Assembly (NCBI GenBank): GCA_003252385.1
Contig: QKEH01000085.1
Span: 1-32,707 of the forward strand
Reading direction: 5' to 3'
Length of the DNA stretch: 32,707 nt
From: Bacteroidota bacterium
GTDB lineage: Bacteria; Bacteroidota; Bacteroidia; Bacteroidales; UBA10428
The position numbers were made by a program, and so were the translations under genes. The notes below the pieces were generated by a model. The model worked only from the letters and a program-made list of their open reading frames with translations. It was not told the origin of the DNA and did not search any database. Shown here piece after piece: positions 1 to 8,098 of this stretch (the first letter of the stretch is position 1; the number at the start of each line of letters is the position of its first letter).

Positions 1-420
1 TCGGTGTCCAGGGTGGGAGGTAGTGCACAAATCAAATCCATGAAGAAAGTGGCGGGTACCTTGAAACTTGACCAGGCGCAATTCCGCGAATTGGAGGCTT
101 TCTCGAAATTTGGATCCGATCTGGATGCAACAACCATGTCCATTTTGGATAAAGGCACAAAGAACGTGGAGATCCTAAAACAGGGACAGTATCAGCCGCT
201 TGCCGTAGAAAAACAAGTGGCCATTATTTACTGTGGGACCAAAGGTTTACTGGCGGGGATTGCTACCGATAAAGTGAAAGACTTCGAAAAGGAATATCTC
301 GATTTTCTCGAATTCAAACACAAAGAAACATTGGAGTCTATTCGTGGAGGTAAATTCGATGCAGAAATAGAAAAACTGCTAACCGCTGTAGCCAAGGAAG
401 TGGCAGAACGATACAAATAA
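1..420 (+). CDS. atpA: ATP synthase F1 subunit alpha, C-terminal fragment (5' end outside window)
   Basis: This is the last ~139 residues of the catalytic-core alpha subunit of F1Fo ATP synthase; the gene is cut by the window edge, so the GTG at position 4 is an internal codon and not a start. The segment begins in the family motif [17 protein letters not shown] and runs through the helical C-terminal domain ([22 protein letters not shown]), which packs against the rotating gamma subunit, to a normal C-terminus ending in ERYK. The stop codon lies 21 nt before atpG, so the two are clearly one operon. No beta or epsilon gene follows; in many Bacteroidota atpD-atpC sit elsewhere or upstream, which fits what is seen here. 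Identification is secure. Confidence 0.96.
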   Translation, partial: SVSRVGGSAQIKSMKKVAGTLKLDQAQFRELEAFSKFGSDLDATTMSILDKGTKNVEILKQGQYQPLAVEKQVAIIYCGTKGLLAGIATDKVKDFEKEYLDFLEFKHKETLESIRGGKFDAEIEKLLTAVAKEVAERYK

Positions 421-441
421 TACGCATTAATCGGAAATGAC

Positions 442-1320
442 ATGGCCAATCTGAAAGAGATACGTGTACGGATAGGATCGGTGCAGGGAACCAAACAAAT
501 TACCAGTGCCATGAAGATGGTTTCGGCAGCCAAGCTACGCAAGGCTCAGGACACTATTATTCAAATGCGTCCCTATGCAAAAAAATTGCAGCAGATACTT
601 TTCGATTTAACCTCAAGCCTTGATTCTACACAGGATAACGTGTATGGGACAAACCGTGAAGTAAAGAAAGTTCTGATTGTGGCCATTGCTTCCAATAAAG
701 GGTTATGCGGGGGATTTAACGCCAACGTGGCCAAGCAGGTTATTCAAATGCTCGATGATAAGTACCAAAGTCTTGGACGGGATCACGTGGATATTCTTGC
801 CATTGGGAAGAAAGCGTCCGACCTCCTTACCGCTAAAGGGGTAGCTGTTAAGCAAACCAAACACGACCTGCTGGATAACATTACCTACGATCAGGTGCAA
901 CGACTGGCCATGGGAATTATGGACGCTTTTACTTCAGGAGCATACGATGAAGTTCGACTGGTATACAACCAGTTTCGCAATGCCGCATCGCAGGATTTGG
1001 TTCAGGAACAGTATCTACCCGTTCTGCCGCCTAAAAAGGATCGTTTTAGCGACAGTCACAGCGACTATATCCTAGAACCTTCCAAGGAGTACATTATTGA
1101 AAAGTTGATTCCAAAGACACTAAAAGTGCAGCTTTATAAGGCTTTTTTGGATTCGGTAGCATCGGAACACGGAGCACGAATGACGGCCATGCATAAGGCT
1201 ACCGACAATGCGGCGGAATTGATCAAATCGCTGCAGTTGGAATATAATAAGGCGCGCCAGGCTTCTATCACCAAAGAAATTTTAGAAATTGTAGGAGGTG
1301 CTGAAGCGCTGAAAGGGTAG
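442..1320 (+). CDS. atpG: ATP synthase F1 subunit gamma
   Basis: Gamma is the central rotor stalk of F1, coupling proton flow through Fo to ATP synthesis on alpha3beta3. The 292-residue length is normal for the family. The N-terminal helix has the conserved NLKEIRVRIGSVQGTKQITSAMKMV pattern (only partly quoted here: KQITSAMKMVSAAKLRKA), a Rossmann-like middle contains SNKGLCGGFNANV, and the C-terminal helix contains the signature SEHGARMTAMHKATDNA followed by a long coiled-coil helix ending EIVGGAEAL. The ATG lies 21 nt after atpA. A strong terminator starts 28 nt after the stop, so this is the last gene of the ATP synthase operon. Nothing is unusual about it. Confidence 0.97.
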   Translation: MANLKEIRVRIGSVQGTKQITSAMKMVSAAKLRKAQDTIIQMRPYAKKLQQILFDLTSSLDSTQDNVYGTNREVKKVLIVAIASNKGLCGGFNANVAKQVIQMLDDKYQSLGRDHVDILAIGKKASDLLTAKGVAVKQTKHDLLDNITYDQVQRLAMGIMDAFTSGAYDEVRLVYNQFRNAASQDLVQEQYLPVLPPKKDRFSDSHSDYILEPSKEYIIEKLIPKTLKVQLYKAFLDSVASEHGARMTAMHKATDNAAELIKSLQLEYNKARQASITKEILEIVGGAEALKG

Positions 1321-1347
1321 GATTCCAATACTACCTGAACATGCTAT

Positions 1348-1374
1348 GCCCGTTGTGAATCCAACGGGCTTTTT
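1348..1374 (+). terminator. Rho-independent terminator after atpG
   Basis: A perfect 7-bp stem GCCCGTT / AACGGGC (1348-1354 and 1363-1369) with an 8-nt loop is followed directly by TTTTT. It closes the ATP synthase operon. From here to 1586 I see no gene on either strand. Confidence 0.85.
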
Positions 1375-1586
1375 CACATATAAGAAGGGAATAGGTTGCA
1401 TGGAGGATGCTGCGGTAAGTCAACGGGGACAAGGTTGTAAGAAGCAGAGGCTTTTGGGGTTGGGGGTTGGAACGGCAAAGTGTATAGGTTGCCATTCTGT
1501 ATGGTGGGGTTCGGATCAGTTGCTTACCGGACTTCTTTATGGAACCATCTTTGAAAAGATAGTTTTTCTGGAAGAAGTCACTGCGG

Positions 1587-2804
1587 TTAGAAGTTCCATT
1601 TTAGCTGCAGAAAGGCATAATTCCGGGAAGCCTTCCCCCAGACAGGTGAGTGATTCTCCTGAAAATGAAATGTAAACAACTGGTAGTAGGTAGCCAGTGA
1701 TAGGTTGTCGTACAGGGAAAGTTCAAGGCTTGGGCTCATGTAAAAACCTCGTAAATGGTTGTCATAAAAGTACATGCCACCGAAAGATCCGGTCAGTATT
1801 GGAATGATGGGGTAACTTATCTGGGTAAAGAGATTGTACCGGGTAAATGCCAGCGTCTTTATGGACTGTGTCACCCCGTACAGGTTAGTTAATGAGCCGG
1901 AAAATTGCACATTATCCACAAAGTAGAATTCGAACATCATGCCCAGTTCGTTTGCCAGGGTATAATCGATTGTGAAACTGCTGAGGAACTGATCCTTTGA
2001 AATGGAATTGTTCCGCAGTGTTTTAAAATAACTGGCCTCGCCACGCAGGCTTACAGCACCCAAGCCTCCTGAGAAACCCAGTCCAAGCGCCAGGTCATTA
2101 TCGTCCCAGTTTATAGACGGCACGGAGTCGCTGGCCCTCAAACAATTTGAATGGGAATAGTAGCCTGCCATTATCTGCATTTCCACATTCCATTGGGTAA
2201 ATTTGTACAGGCCGGCGCCGGTGATATTGCCCGCACTATCCACTTTGGCAGCTATTTCTGCAGACGAATTGTAGTTGGGATAGTATTGAACCCGTACGGC
2301 ATCGGCTCCGGGTCGTTCGGGGTAGTCAAAATCGAAGAAATTATAGGTATTGAAAATATTGTTGGGGTTCCAGACAAAAGTCTGACCCCAGTTGATGCGT
2401 TGCCGCCCTACGGTTATTTCCAGTTTGTTGTGGGTGAATTGCAACCAGGCCCGGTCAATGCCGGAGGAGAAGAAAAGATGGTTATTGGATCCAATCTGAC
2501 CGGTAAGCGGCAGCGCATAGTTCTCCCGGGTAAAGCCTGTTGTTTCCTTGCTGGTATCGAAAAAACGGGTGTGCATAAACTGGTTTCTGAGTTGAAGCGA
2601 GCCGCTAAGAGAACTCGTTGGATACCAGTAGATGTTGAATCGGTTGTGTACCAGCCCTTGCTCCAGCCAGTCATCCTTAGCCCAGGAAGCTGCCGGCAGT
2701 GTGGATACATAGCCACTTACTTCCATTTTTTCTTCCTGCGCGAAGTTATGGGCTTCTCCAGTCAGCAGCAAGAGCATGCTTCCGATTAATTGATACACTT
2801 TCAC
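1587..2804 (-). CDS. Predicted outer-membrane beta-barrel protein of the Lol-like operon
   Basis: A 405-residue secreted protein, last gene of the minus-strand transporter operon. It starts with a GTG codon (2804) that overlaps the TGA of the gene before it (GTGA); AAGGAGG lies 7 nt upstream, which fixes the start. Residues 1-22 form a signal peptide (hydrophobic LIGSMLLLLTG, then Ala-Gln). The rest alternates short aromatic strands with polar turns, has the porin-like motif GRQRINWGQTFVWNPNNIFN, and ends LQLKWNF with a terminal Phe, the usual BAM-recognised C-terminus of outer-membrane barrels. The RQRINWG region resembles DUF1302-type barrels that accompany lipid exporters, but I cannot assign a Pfam family by eye. 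Role inferred: the outer-membrane partner of the ABC transporter and LolA-like carrier. Its substrate is unknown. Confidence 0.75.
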   Translation of the reverse strand: MKVYQLIGSMLLLLTGEAHNFAQEEKMEVSGYVSTLPAASWAKDDWLEQGLVHNRFNIYWYPTSSLSGSLQLRNQFMHTRFFDTSKETTGFTRENYALPLTGQIGSNNHLFFSSGIDRAWLQFTHNKLEITVGRQRINWGQTFVWNPNNIFNTYNFFDFDYPERPGADAVRVQYYPNYNSSAEIAAKVDSAGNITGAGLYKFTQWNVEMQIMAGYYSHSNCLRASDSVPSINWDDNDLALGLGFSGGLGAVSLRGEASYFKTLRNNSISKDQFLSSFTIDYTLANELGMMFEFYFVDNVQFSGSLTNLYGVTQSIKTLAFTRYNLFTQISYPIIPILTGSFGGMYFYDNHLRGFYMSPSLELSLYDNLSLATYYQLFTFHFQENHSPVWGKASRNYAFLQLKWNF

Positions 2805-3250
2805 CCGATGCCCTCCTTTTTAGGAAAAAACTGATAGCGTAAGAAGAGCAGGGGAGCGGCCAGTTGAAAGAACAAGATGGTATTGATTGTCAGATCGAAA
2901 AGCACCCCATAGTACAACGAAGAACCATTATCGATTATGAACCACGCCAGGATGGGGTAAAAGATGCTACGCCAGGCCCATTTTTTCCGTTGTTTGAAGG
3001 CATGGTTGGCTATATACAGCATGGTTCCGCTCCAGGATATGGAGATTATTGCGATTATTGGAACCATCCATTGCTTTAAATGGTGGAGTTGCTCAGTAGT
3101 TAAGCTGTGCCTGCGAAAAGCTTGTTCAAATTTATGGTCGATGAATTCGGTAGGCCCCCAGTAGTACAATACCGGAAAGAGTACCCCGGCGAAAATCATG
3201 AGCAGCATGGTGATTTTTAACCAGCGGGTCCAGAATATTTCTGCAGTCAT
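2801..3250 (-). CDS. Four-helix inner-membrane protein of unknown function
   Basis: A 149-residue integral membrane protein with four predicted transmembrane helices at about residues 12-31, 62-82, 93-109 and 118-138, and a short polar loop (residues 32-61) after the first. I do not recognise the family. It sits 40 nt after the LolD-like ATPase gene and overlaps the barrel gene by 4 nt (GTGA), so translation of the two is probably coupled. The position in the operon suggests that it works with the transporter, for example as an accessory subunit or a lipid-modifying or docking protein, but the sequence shows no catalytic motif. Confidence 0.7.
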   Translation of the reverse strand: MTAEIFWTRWLKITMLLMIFAGVLFPVLYYWGPTEFIDHKFEQAFRRHSLTTEQLHHLKQWMVPIIAIISISWSGTMLYIANHAFKQRKKWAWRSIFYPILAWFIIDNGSSLYYGVLFDLTINTILFFQLAAPLLFLRYQFFPKKEGIG

Positions 3251-3290
3251 TCTATTTCTTGTTTCAGGTTAGAACAGTAAGGGATTCTGA

Positions 3291-3983
3291 TTAGTGGATC
3301 GCTTTTACTTCGTCACTTATAATTTTACCATCTTCGAGAGTGATGACGCGATGGGCTTTTTTTACCACGCGGGCATCGTGGGTGGAGAAGATGAAGGTAA
3401 TTTTTTCTTCCCGGTTCAGCTCTTCCATAATGTCGAGCAGGTTTTCGGTCGAGTTAGAATCGAGGTTAGCGGTGGGTTCATCGGCAAGGATAAATTTTGG
3501 TTTCGATGCCAGGGCACGTGCTACGGCAACACGTTGTTGCTGTCCGCCGGAGAGTTTGGACGGACGACTGTCGAGACGGTCGCCCAATCCAACGGCTGTT
3601 AGTAATTCTACAACCCGTGTTTCGCGCTCCTTTTTGGGTATCCCCTGCATTTGCAGGATAAATTCGGCATTTTCTTTGGCGGTAAGAACGGGTATCAGGT
3701 TATAGGCCTGAAAAACGAAACCGATGTTATAGAGTCTAAAATCGATAAGTTGCGACCCCTTGAGAGAGGCCATGTTGGTGCCGCCAATGTGAATCTCGCC
3801 CGATGTGGGGGTATCAAGGCCACCCAGCATATTGAGCAGGGTGGTTTTTCCGGAACCTGAAGGCCCTACAATGGCCGCAAATTCGCCTTGCTCAAAGCTT
3901 AGATTTACGCCATTTACCGCATGCACTTCCACCTCGGAATCGGTGTAGGTCTTGGTAATGTTTTTAATATCAATGACTTTCAT
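3291..3983 (-). CDS. ABC transporter ATP-binding protein, LolD/MacB type
   Basis: The 230-residue ATPase has every working motif: Walker A GPSGSGKT (40-47), Q-loop Gln92, signature LSGGQ (144-148), Walker B ILADEP (165-170) and the H-loop His202 (STHD). Length and the phrase ADEPTANLDSNST place it in the LolD/MacB/FtsE-like group, which pairs with FtsX-fold permeases and drives mechanotransmission across the inner membrane rather than ordinary channel transport. The two genes upstream encode exactly such permeases, with a 19-nt gap. It would energise release of a lipidated substrate to the LolA-like protein of the same operon. I leave out the symbol lolD because this looks like a dedicated paralogue and not the essential LolCDE system. 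Confidence 0.93.
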   Translation of the reverse strand: MKVIDIKNITKTYTDSEVEVHAVNGVNLSFEQGEFAAIVGPSGSGKTTLLNMLGGLDTPTSGEIHIGGTNMASLKGSQLIDFRLYNIGFVFQAYNLIPVLTAKENAEFILQMQGIPKKERETRVVELLTAVGLGDRLDSRPSKLSGGQQQRVAVARALASKPKFILADEPTANLDSNSTENLLDIMEELNREEKITFIFSTHDARVVKKAHRVITLEDGKIISDEVKAIH

Positions 3984-4002
3984 AATTCGTTTTTTCAGAT
4001 TG

Positions 4003-5229
4003 CTAAATATCTATTCGGATGGCATCGGCCGGGTTCAATTTCAGTGCTTTATAAGCCGGATACAGCGACCCCAGAAAACCCGTAAGCAGCACCATTAGGG
4101 TTATGCGTATCAGCATATGGCTTTTCAGTATGGGATACACCATGGTATCATAGCCCATACTTTCGTAAGCAGCGGCCCATCCCCAATGGGTCAGGTCGAT
4201 ACCCTGATGGCTAAGATACAGGGTTAGTGCTCCACCGATCAGAATGCCGGCTACGCCACCGGTTAATGACAGTACCATGGTTTCGAAGGTGATCATGCCG
4301 AAGATTTTCTTTTTGTTCATGCCAATCGCCATGAGCATGCCCAGTTCCTTGCGCCGTTCCAGAACAGCCATAAGCATGGTGTTGATGATGCCAAAGAGCA
4401 GGGCAAACAGGATGATACCCATAAACACGTACATGGACACATCCATCGATTCTTCCACCAGGCCAACTTCGGGCATGAGCTCCCGCCACGATTGAACCTC
4501 CAAATCGGGTCGTTGCATTTGCAGCGCACTCATGGTAGCATCCAGTGTAGTACTGTTGTTCAGAAAAATCGCTATTTCGTGGGCGTGATTGGGGGGTATT
4601 CCGGCGAGGGTTTCCAGATCGGTGCTTCGCACAAAAGCAGTGATTTCATCGTAGGCCGGGTTGGTGGTCCGGTAGATTCCGGTTACGCGAAACGAGGCGT
4701 ACATCATTTCACCTTCGGTGTTTTGGAGGGTGACTACCAGCTTTGATCGGTTTTTAATATTGAGTTGTTGAGCGAGTTTTTCTCCAATCAGAATGGGATT
4801 CCGATTCACTCCTTCCAGGTAGCTCCCTTCAACCACGCGGTTGTGGATGTCGGTTATCCTTTTTTCGTCTTCGGGATGAATGCCTACCAACCGAACTCCC
4901 GAACCGCTTTCGGCCGATGAGATCATCGCATTGACCAGGGTACGGTTGGATGTGTGTTTCACGGCAGGCAGACGGGAAATGTCAAGAGCCAGAGCGGTGG
5001 CATTGGCAATACTGTTTTTACTATCGGGGTCGATGAGGTACTTTTTTTGGTGGATTTGCAGGTGCGACACTTCGGTGGAAATAGCCGTTTCGATTCGCTG
5101 TTCGACCATGCCATAATAAAAGGCCATGTTAAATACACCAGCGAAAATCCCCAGGGCTATGGCTGTCAGAATAACTGCGCTGCGAACCTTGTTGCGCCAA
5201 ATATTTTTCCAGGCTATTTGTAGTAACAT
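4003..5229 (-). CDS. FtsX/MacB-fold ABC transporter permease (second permease, LolC/LolE-like)
   Basis: A 408-residue permease of the type VII ABC fold: an N-terminal amphipathic stretch IAWKNIWRNKVRSAVI leading into TM1 (about 15-38), a large periplasmic MacB-type domain (about 40-265), then three helices near residues 272-295, 317-345 and 374-395. The C-terminus LYPAYKALKLNPADAIRIDI is the typical family ending. It is a distant paralogue of the permease upstream: both share AW(K/R)NIWRNK and an early LQ(I/V)H element. This suggests a heterodimer like LolC-LolE rather than a MacB homodimer. It lies 18 nt after its partner and 19 nt before the ATPase. Confidence 0.92.
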   Translation of the reverse strand: MLLQIAWKNIWRNKVRSAVILTAIALGIFAGVFNMAFYYGMVEQRIETAISTEVSHLQIHQKKYLIDPDSKNSIANATALALDISRLPAVKHTSNRTLVNAMISSAESGSGVRLVGIHPEDEKRITDIHNRVVEGSYLEGVNRNPILIGEKLAQQLNIKNRSKLVVTLQNTEGEMMYASFRVTGIYRTTNPAYDEITAFVRSTDLETLAGIPPNHAHEIAIFLNNSTTLDATMSALQMQRPDLEVQSWRELMPEVGLVEESMDVSMYVFMGIILFALLFGIINTMLMAVLERRKELGMLMAIGMNKKKIFGMITFETMVLSLTGGVAGILIGGALTLYLSHQGIDLTHWGWAAAYESMGYDTMVYPILKSHMLIRITLMVLLTGFLGSLYPAYKALKLNPADAIRIDI

Positions 5230-5247
5230 AGTTATCGATAGTTTAGG

Positions 5248-6465
5248 TTAAGCCCGTAGTGACTTGGTTAGTTTCAGGTTCAGCGCCTTGAGTACCGGGT
5301 ACAGGCTTATAATCAGGGTGATGATGAAAACGATGCTGATTTGACGGATGAAAATGATGCTGTTACCCGAGAAGTACAAAGCCGCTTCAATGCCGAAAGT
5401 TTCATAGGATTTGGCTACCTCGGAGGGCAAAGGGATAGGATGTTTCACGAAATATGCAATTAATGGCATGCTAAAGGCAAAGCCAACCGCAACGCCAATA
5501 AGCCCAAGATACAGGGTTTCCAGTAATAAAATGGTAGCCAGGCGGCCCTTTCGCATACCCACCGCCACCATCACTCCCAATTCGCGTTTTCGTTCCGAAA
5601 CCATCATAATAACCGTACCAAAAATTCCGAAGGCGATAATCAGATAAAGAATAACCTTCATGACTACTCCCCCGGAACGGTCGGCATCAATCATTTGTTG
5701 GATTTCGGGTTGAATTTCGTTCCAGGATTTTACCGAGAAGCGGGAACCCAGAGTTTGGGCTATCTGGCTGTGGACTTCGTTGGTGAGATCCTGATTTTCG
5801 AGCAGAATGACCACTGAGGTGGCCCGGTCGTATGCAGAAAAGAATTCGCGAGCACGGGTTATATCGATATAAGCCCCAAGATTATTCAACTGAGGAGAGG
5901 CAAAGCGGATGATGCCTTTAACGGGGAACAGTCCGGCAGCGCTGGCACCGTGATACCCTTGGCTGATCAGTACCAAAGTGTCGCCCAGTTGGGCGCCCAG
6001 GCTTTTGGCTACGTTGGAAGTCAGCAGCAGTCCGTCATCATGGGGTTTCAGATAAGCACCGGTGTCAATCCAGTGCGAGAGGTTGGTAATTTCATTTTCT
6101 CTTACCGGATCAATACCAATAAGAGCGCCTCCTCTGGTTTGGTCGCCCACCGAAAGCAGGGTGAACGATTCCAGCCTTTCGGCGTAGCGGGTAACTCCGG
6201 AAGTTTGTGAAATTACCTGAAGCAGGGTATCTGTGGGTATAAAGGTATTGTTGATGGTCTTTTTCTCCCAGTAATCGGGGTGGTGCACCTGTAGGTAACC
6301 GGTGTAGAATTTCACCACATTATCAATCATTCTGGAGTAGGTACCCTCCTGCATCGAGGTCATAATGCTGGAAAGAAATACGGCGACAACAATGGCCAAC
6401 ACCGTTATGACAGTGCGGGACTTGTTTCTCCAAATATTTCTCCAGGCAACTTTTGAATAATTCAT
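5248..6465 (-). CDS. FtsX/MacB-fold ABC transporter permease (first permease, LolC/LolE-like)
   Basis: A 405-residue permease with the same architecture as its neighbour: start motif VAWRNIWRNKSRTVI, TM1 at about 16-36, a periplasmic domain, and three C-terminal helices (about 270-290, 318-342, 370-393) ending SLYPVLKALNLKLTKSLRA. The cytoplasmic coupling region contains VSERKRELGVMVAVGMRKG, the conserved ERRKELG-type coupling helix that touches the ATPase. It follows the LolA-like gene after 66 nt and precedes the second permease by 18 nt. The probable complex is permease1-permease2-ATPase2. LolC and LolE differ in whether they bind LolA or the substrate; I cannot tell which role this one has. 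Confidence 0.92.
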   Translation of the reverse strand: MNYSKVAWRNIWRNKSRTVITVLAIVVAVFLSSIMTSMQEGTYSRMIDNVVKFYTGYLQVHHPDYWEKKTINNTFIPTDTLLQVISQTSGVTRYAERLESFTLLSVGDQTRGGALIGIDPVRENEITNLSHWIDTGAYLKPHDDGLLLTSNVAKSLGAQLGDTLVLISQGYHGASAAGLFPVKGIIRFASPQLNNLGAYIDITRAREFFSAYDRATSVVILLENQDLTNEVHSQIAQTLGSRFSVKSWNEIQPEIQQMIDADRSGGVVMKVILYLIIAFGIFGTVIMMVSERKRELGVMVAVGMRKGRLATILLLETLYLGLIGVAVGFAFSMPLIAYFVKHPIPLPSEVAKSYETFGIEAALYFSGNSIIFIRQISIVFIITLIISLYPVLKALNLKLTKSLRA

Positions 6466-6531
6466 GGTTTGAAGTTTACAGTAAAAAGTGATACTTCCAT
6501 GGATTTAAACCAGACGATGCACGTACCCTTT

Positions 6532-7296
6532 CTATCTCAGACTTTTCATATTCTGAAGGGAAAAGAAGCTATCGTTGATCGGTGCATTGAATTGGATACT
6601 TTTTAGGGTAACCACGGTTTTCTGGTTCTTCTCATCGGCAGGTATTATTTCGTAAACGGTCGGGATAACCCGTCCGTCCATGGCTTTTACTTCTTTTCCC
6701 AGCTCGGTTTTTACCAGGTAATCTTCTTCATCGTAATATTCTGCTTTGAGGATGTTATCATTCTGTTTGGTAATCCAGAAAAAAATTTTACCCCAAACCA
6801 CCGGGGCATCCTCGTGAGGGATGAGTTCTATTCGGTAACAAGCCACTCCTTCCAACTGATCTTCGCCCAGGAGCGTGTGGGTATAATCCACTACCACCGA
6901 ACGTTGATTTACCATGTCGTCGTTGGTGTAGTCGGAACCCATCCATCCCTGCGATAACATGGAAGGAGGCAGTTTAATGGTTCGGCTGATGGTGGGATTC
7001 CAGTTCCACATTTCCCGACCCACTTTTAAAAACGATTGTCCCTTGTCCTTGGCAGGTGCTGTGATGAGAACCATGGAATTTTCCGTACCCTTGCTCCAGC
7101 TCTTAAATTCGATGGTGCGCTCCCAACCGGGGCGGATTATTTGCATGCTCATGGTACTGATACCTGAGCTCTCGCCTCGCATCTTGGCATCGGCACGGGT
7201 AACAATTTCGGTTGCATTTTGTGCCGGCAGGGTGGTTGAAAAGAGTCCCCTTGCAATCAGTAGCACCGCTGCTAAAACTATAGTTTTCTTCATCAT
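6532..7296 (-). CDS. LolA-like outer-membrane lipoprotein-sorting protein (periplasmic carrier)
   Basis: A 254-residue exported protein: signal peptide at residues 1-26 (MMKKTIVLAAVLLIARG, then Ala-Gln), then a LolA/LolB-type half-barrel. Family hallmarks are ADAKMRGESS near the N-terminus, the run MQIIRPGWERTIEFKSWSKG, GREMWNWNPTISRTIKLPPSML and TNDDMVNQRSVVVDYTH. These match the group annotated as outer membrane lipoprotein-sorting protein (LolA-like), in which a curved hydrophobic sheet carries acyl chains across the periplasm. It is encoded between the regulator and the permeases, so it is very probably the soluble shuttle of this transporter. Two tandem ATG codons (7296 and 7293) make the exact start uncertain by one codon. 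Confidence 0.88.
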   Translation of the reverse strand: MMKKTIVLAAVLLIARGLFSTTLPAQNATEIVTRADAKMRGESSGISTMSMQIIRPGWERTIEFKSWSKGTENSMVLITAPAKDKGQSFLKVGREMWNWNPTISRTIKLPPSMLSQGWMGSDYTNDDMVNQRSVVVDYTHTLLGEDQLEGVACYRIELIPHEDAPVVWGKIFFWITKQNDNILKAEYYDEEDYLVKTELGKEVKAMDGRVIPTVYEIIPADEKNQKTVVTLKSIQFNAPINDSFFSLQNMKSLR

Positions 7297-7349
7297 AGTA
7301 AGTACTTGGTGTATGGTTTACCCTGGTTCTGCATGGCTAAGGTACCCGA

Positions 7350-7922
7350 TTAGATCATGGTGTATAGACGTTCTTTAATTTTTTGAAGGGGAAAATGGTG
7401 AGGATCCAGCATGTAGTGGAAACAGATGCCATCCAGGAAGGCCAGAATCATGCGGGTGTCCACTTCGGGGTCTGACGATCCGCGTTGTTTGAAATAGTTC
7501 TGAAGGATGACCATAAAAGGATTCAGTGTTTCCATGAACTGCTCCATAACCAGTGCCATAACCCGGGGTTGCATCATCACGGCGAAATACAACTGCCAGT
7601 ATTTAATTTTGGAGTGAAGCAGGTTAAAGATTTCGTCGATAAAAAAACGCACCTCCTCATAGGTCAGTATCCCATCCTTATTTGGATCAAAAATTTGAGT
7701 GATTTCACTCAGACCCTCCAGAATAATTTCACGAATCATCACTTCCTTACTCTCGAAGTAATTGTACAGCAAGCCTTTGGAAATTCCTGCCTTTTGGGCT
7801 ATTTTGCTGATGGAAGCATTCTGAAAACCTTCTTCGAAAACCACCTCGAGGGCAACCCTTTTAATTTGCTCCTTGCGTTCTTCGCGTATGGCTTCAAATT
7901 GTTGCTCAGTTCGTGGCGACAT
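7350..7922 (-). CDS. TetR/AcrR-family regulator with an internal EF-hand-like loop
   Basis: A 190-residue one-component repressor, first gene of the transporter operon. The N-terminal DNA-binding domain is typical, with the helix-turn-helix at about residues 37-57 (SISKIAQKAGISKGLLYNYF). The remainder is an all-helical ligand/dimer domain. Unusually, residues 79-90 read DPNKDGILTYEE, a perfect canonical EF-hand loop (Asp, Asn, Asp, Gly6, hydrophobic 8, Glu12) flanked by helices on both sides. That suggests calcium sensing, which is not a normal TetR property. A palindromic operator overlapping the -7 box 140 nt upstream suggests autorepression of the whole operon. The start ATG has only a weak ribosome-binding site. 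Confidence 0.93.
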   Translation of the reverse strand: MSPRTEQQFEAIREERKEQIKRVALEVVFEEGFQNASISKIAQKAGISKGLLYNYFESKEVMIREIILEGLSEITQIFDPNKDGILTYEEVRFFIDEIFNLLHSKIKYWQLYFAVMMQPRVMALVMEQFMETLNPFMVILQNYFKQRGSSDPEVDTRMILAFLDGICFHYMLDPHHFPLQKIKERLYTMI

Positions 7923-8054
7923 GACTGTTGATTTACCGTTTTTGCCGGAGGAGTCGTTCGATGCTAGTAGGCTGTTTGGCGGGCAGATCTCATCGATAGG
8001 CTTCCGTCAGACATGAATACATTCGGAAGTGAAACGCTCCACCGATACTTATGA

Positions 8055-8070
8055 TTGAACGTTCGGTCAA
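8055..8070. promoter_or_regulatory. Probable TetR operator overlapping the operon promoter
   Basis: TTGAACGTTCGGTCAA is an imperfect palindrome (12 of 16 positions symmetric) of the form TTGAnCGnnCGnTCAA often bound by TetR-family proteins. It overlaps the minus-strand -7 box by 3 nt, so a bound repressor would block RNA polymerase. It is the only such palindrome I see between the TetR gene and the tRNA. Confidence 0.6.
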
Positions 8071-8098
8071 ATATAAAACATTTAAAAAGAGAAGTCAA
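8068..8098 (-). promoter_or_regulatory. Bacteroidota-type promoter of the TetR/Lol-like operon
   Basis: On the minus strand TTG (8098-8096), a 20-nt spacer and TATATTTG (8075-8068) match the -33/-7 consensus. Transcription would start near 8063, leaving a leader of about 140 nt before the TetR start codon. Confidence 0.65.

Noticed and set aside
1346-1675. 109-codon plus-strand open frame after atpG
   Set aside because: It starts inside the atpG terminator, runs into the antisense of the barrel gene and has no protein-like pattern.
7964-8014. 16-residue upstream ORF in the TetR leader (minus strand)
   Set aside because: An ATG-to-TAG frame exists, but there is no ribosome-binding site and frames of this size occur by chance; not enough to call a leader peptide.
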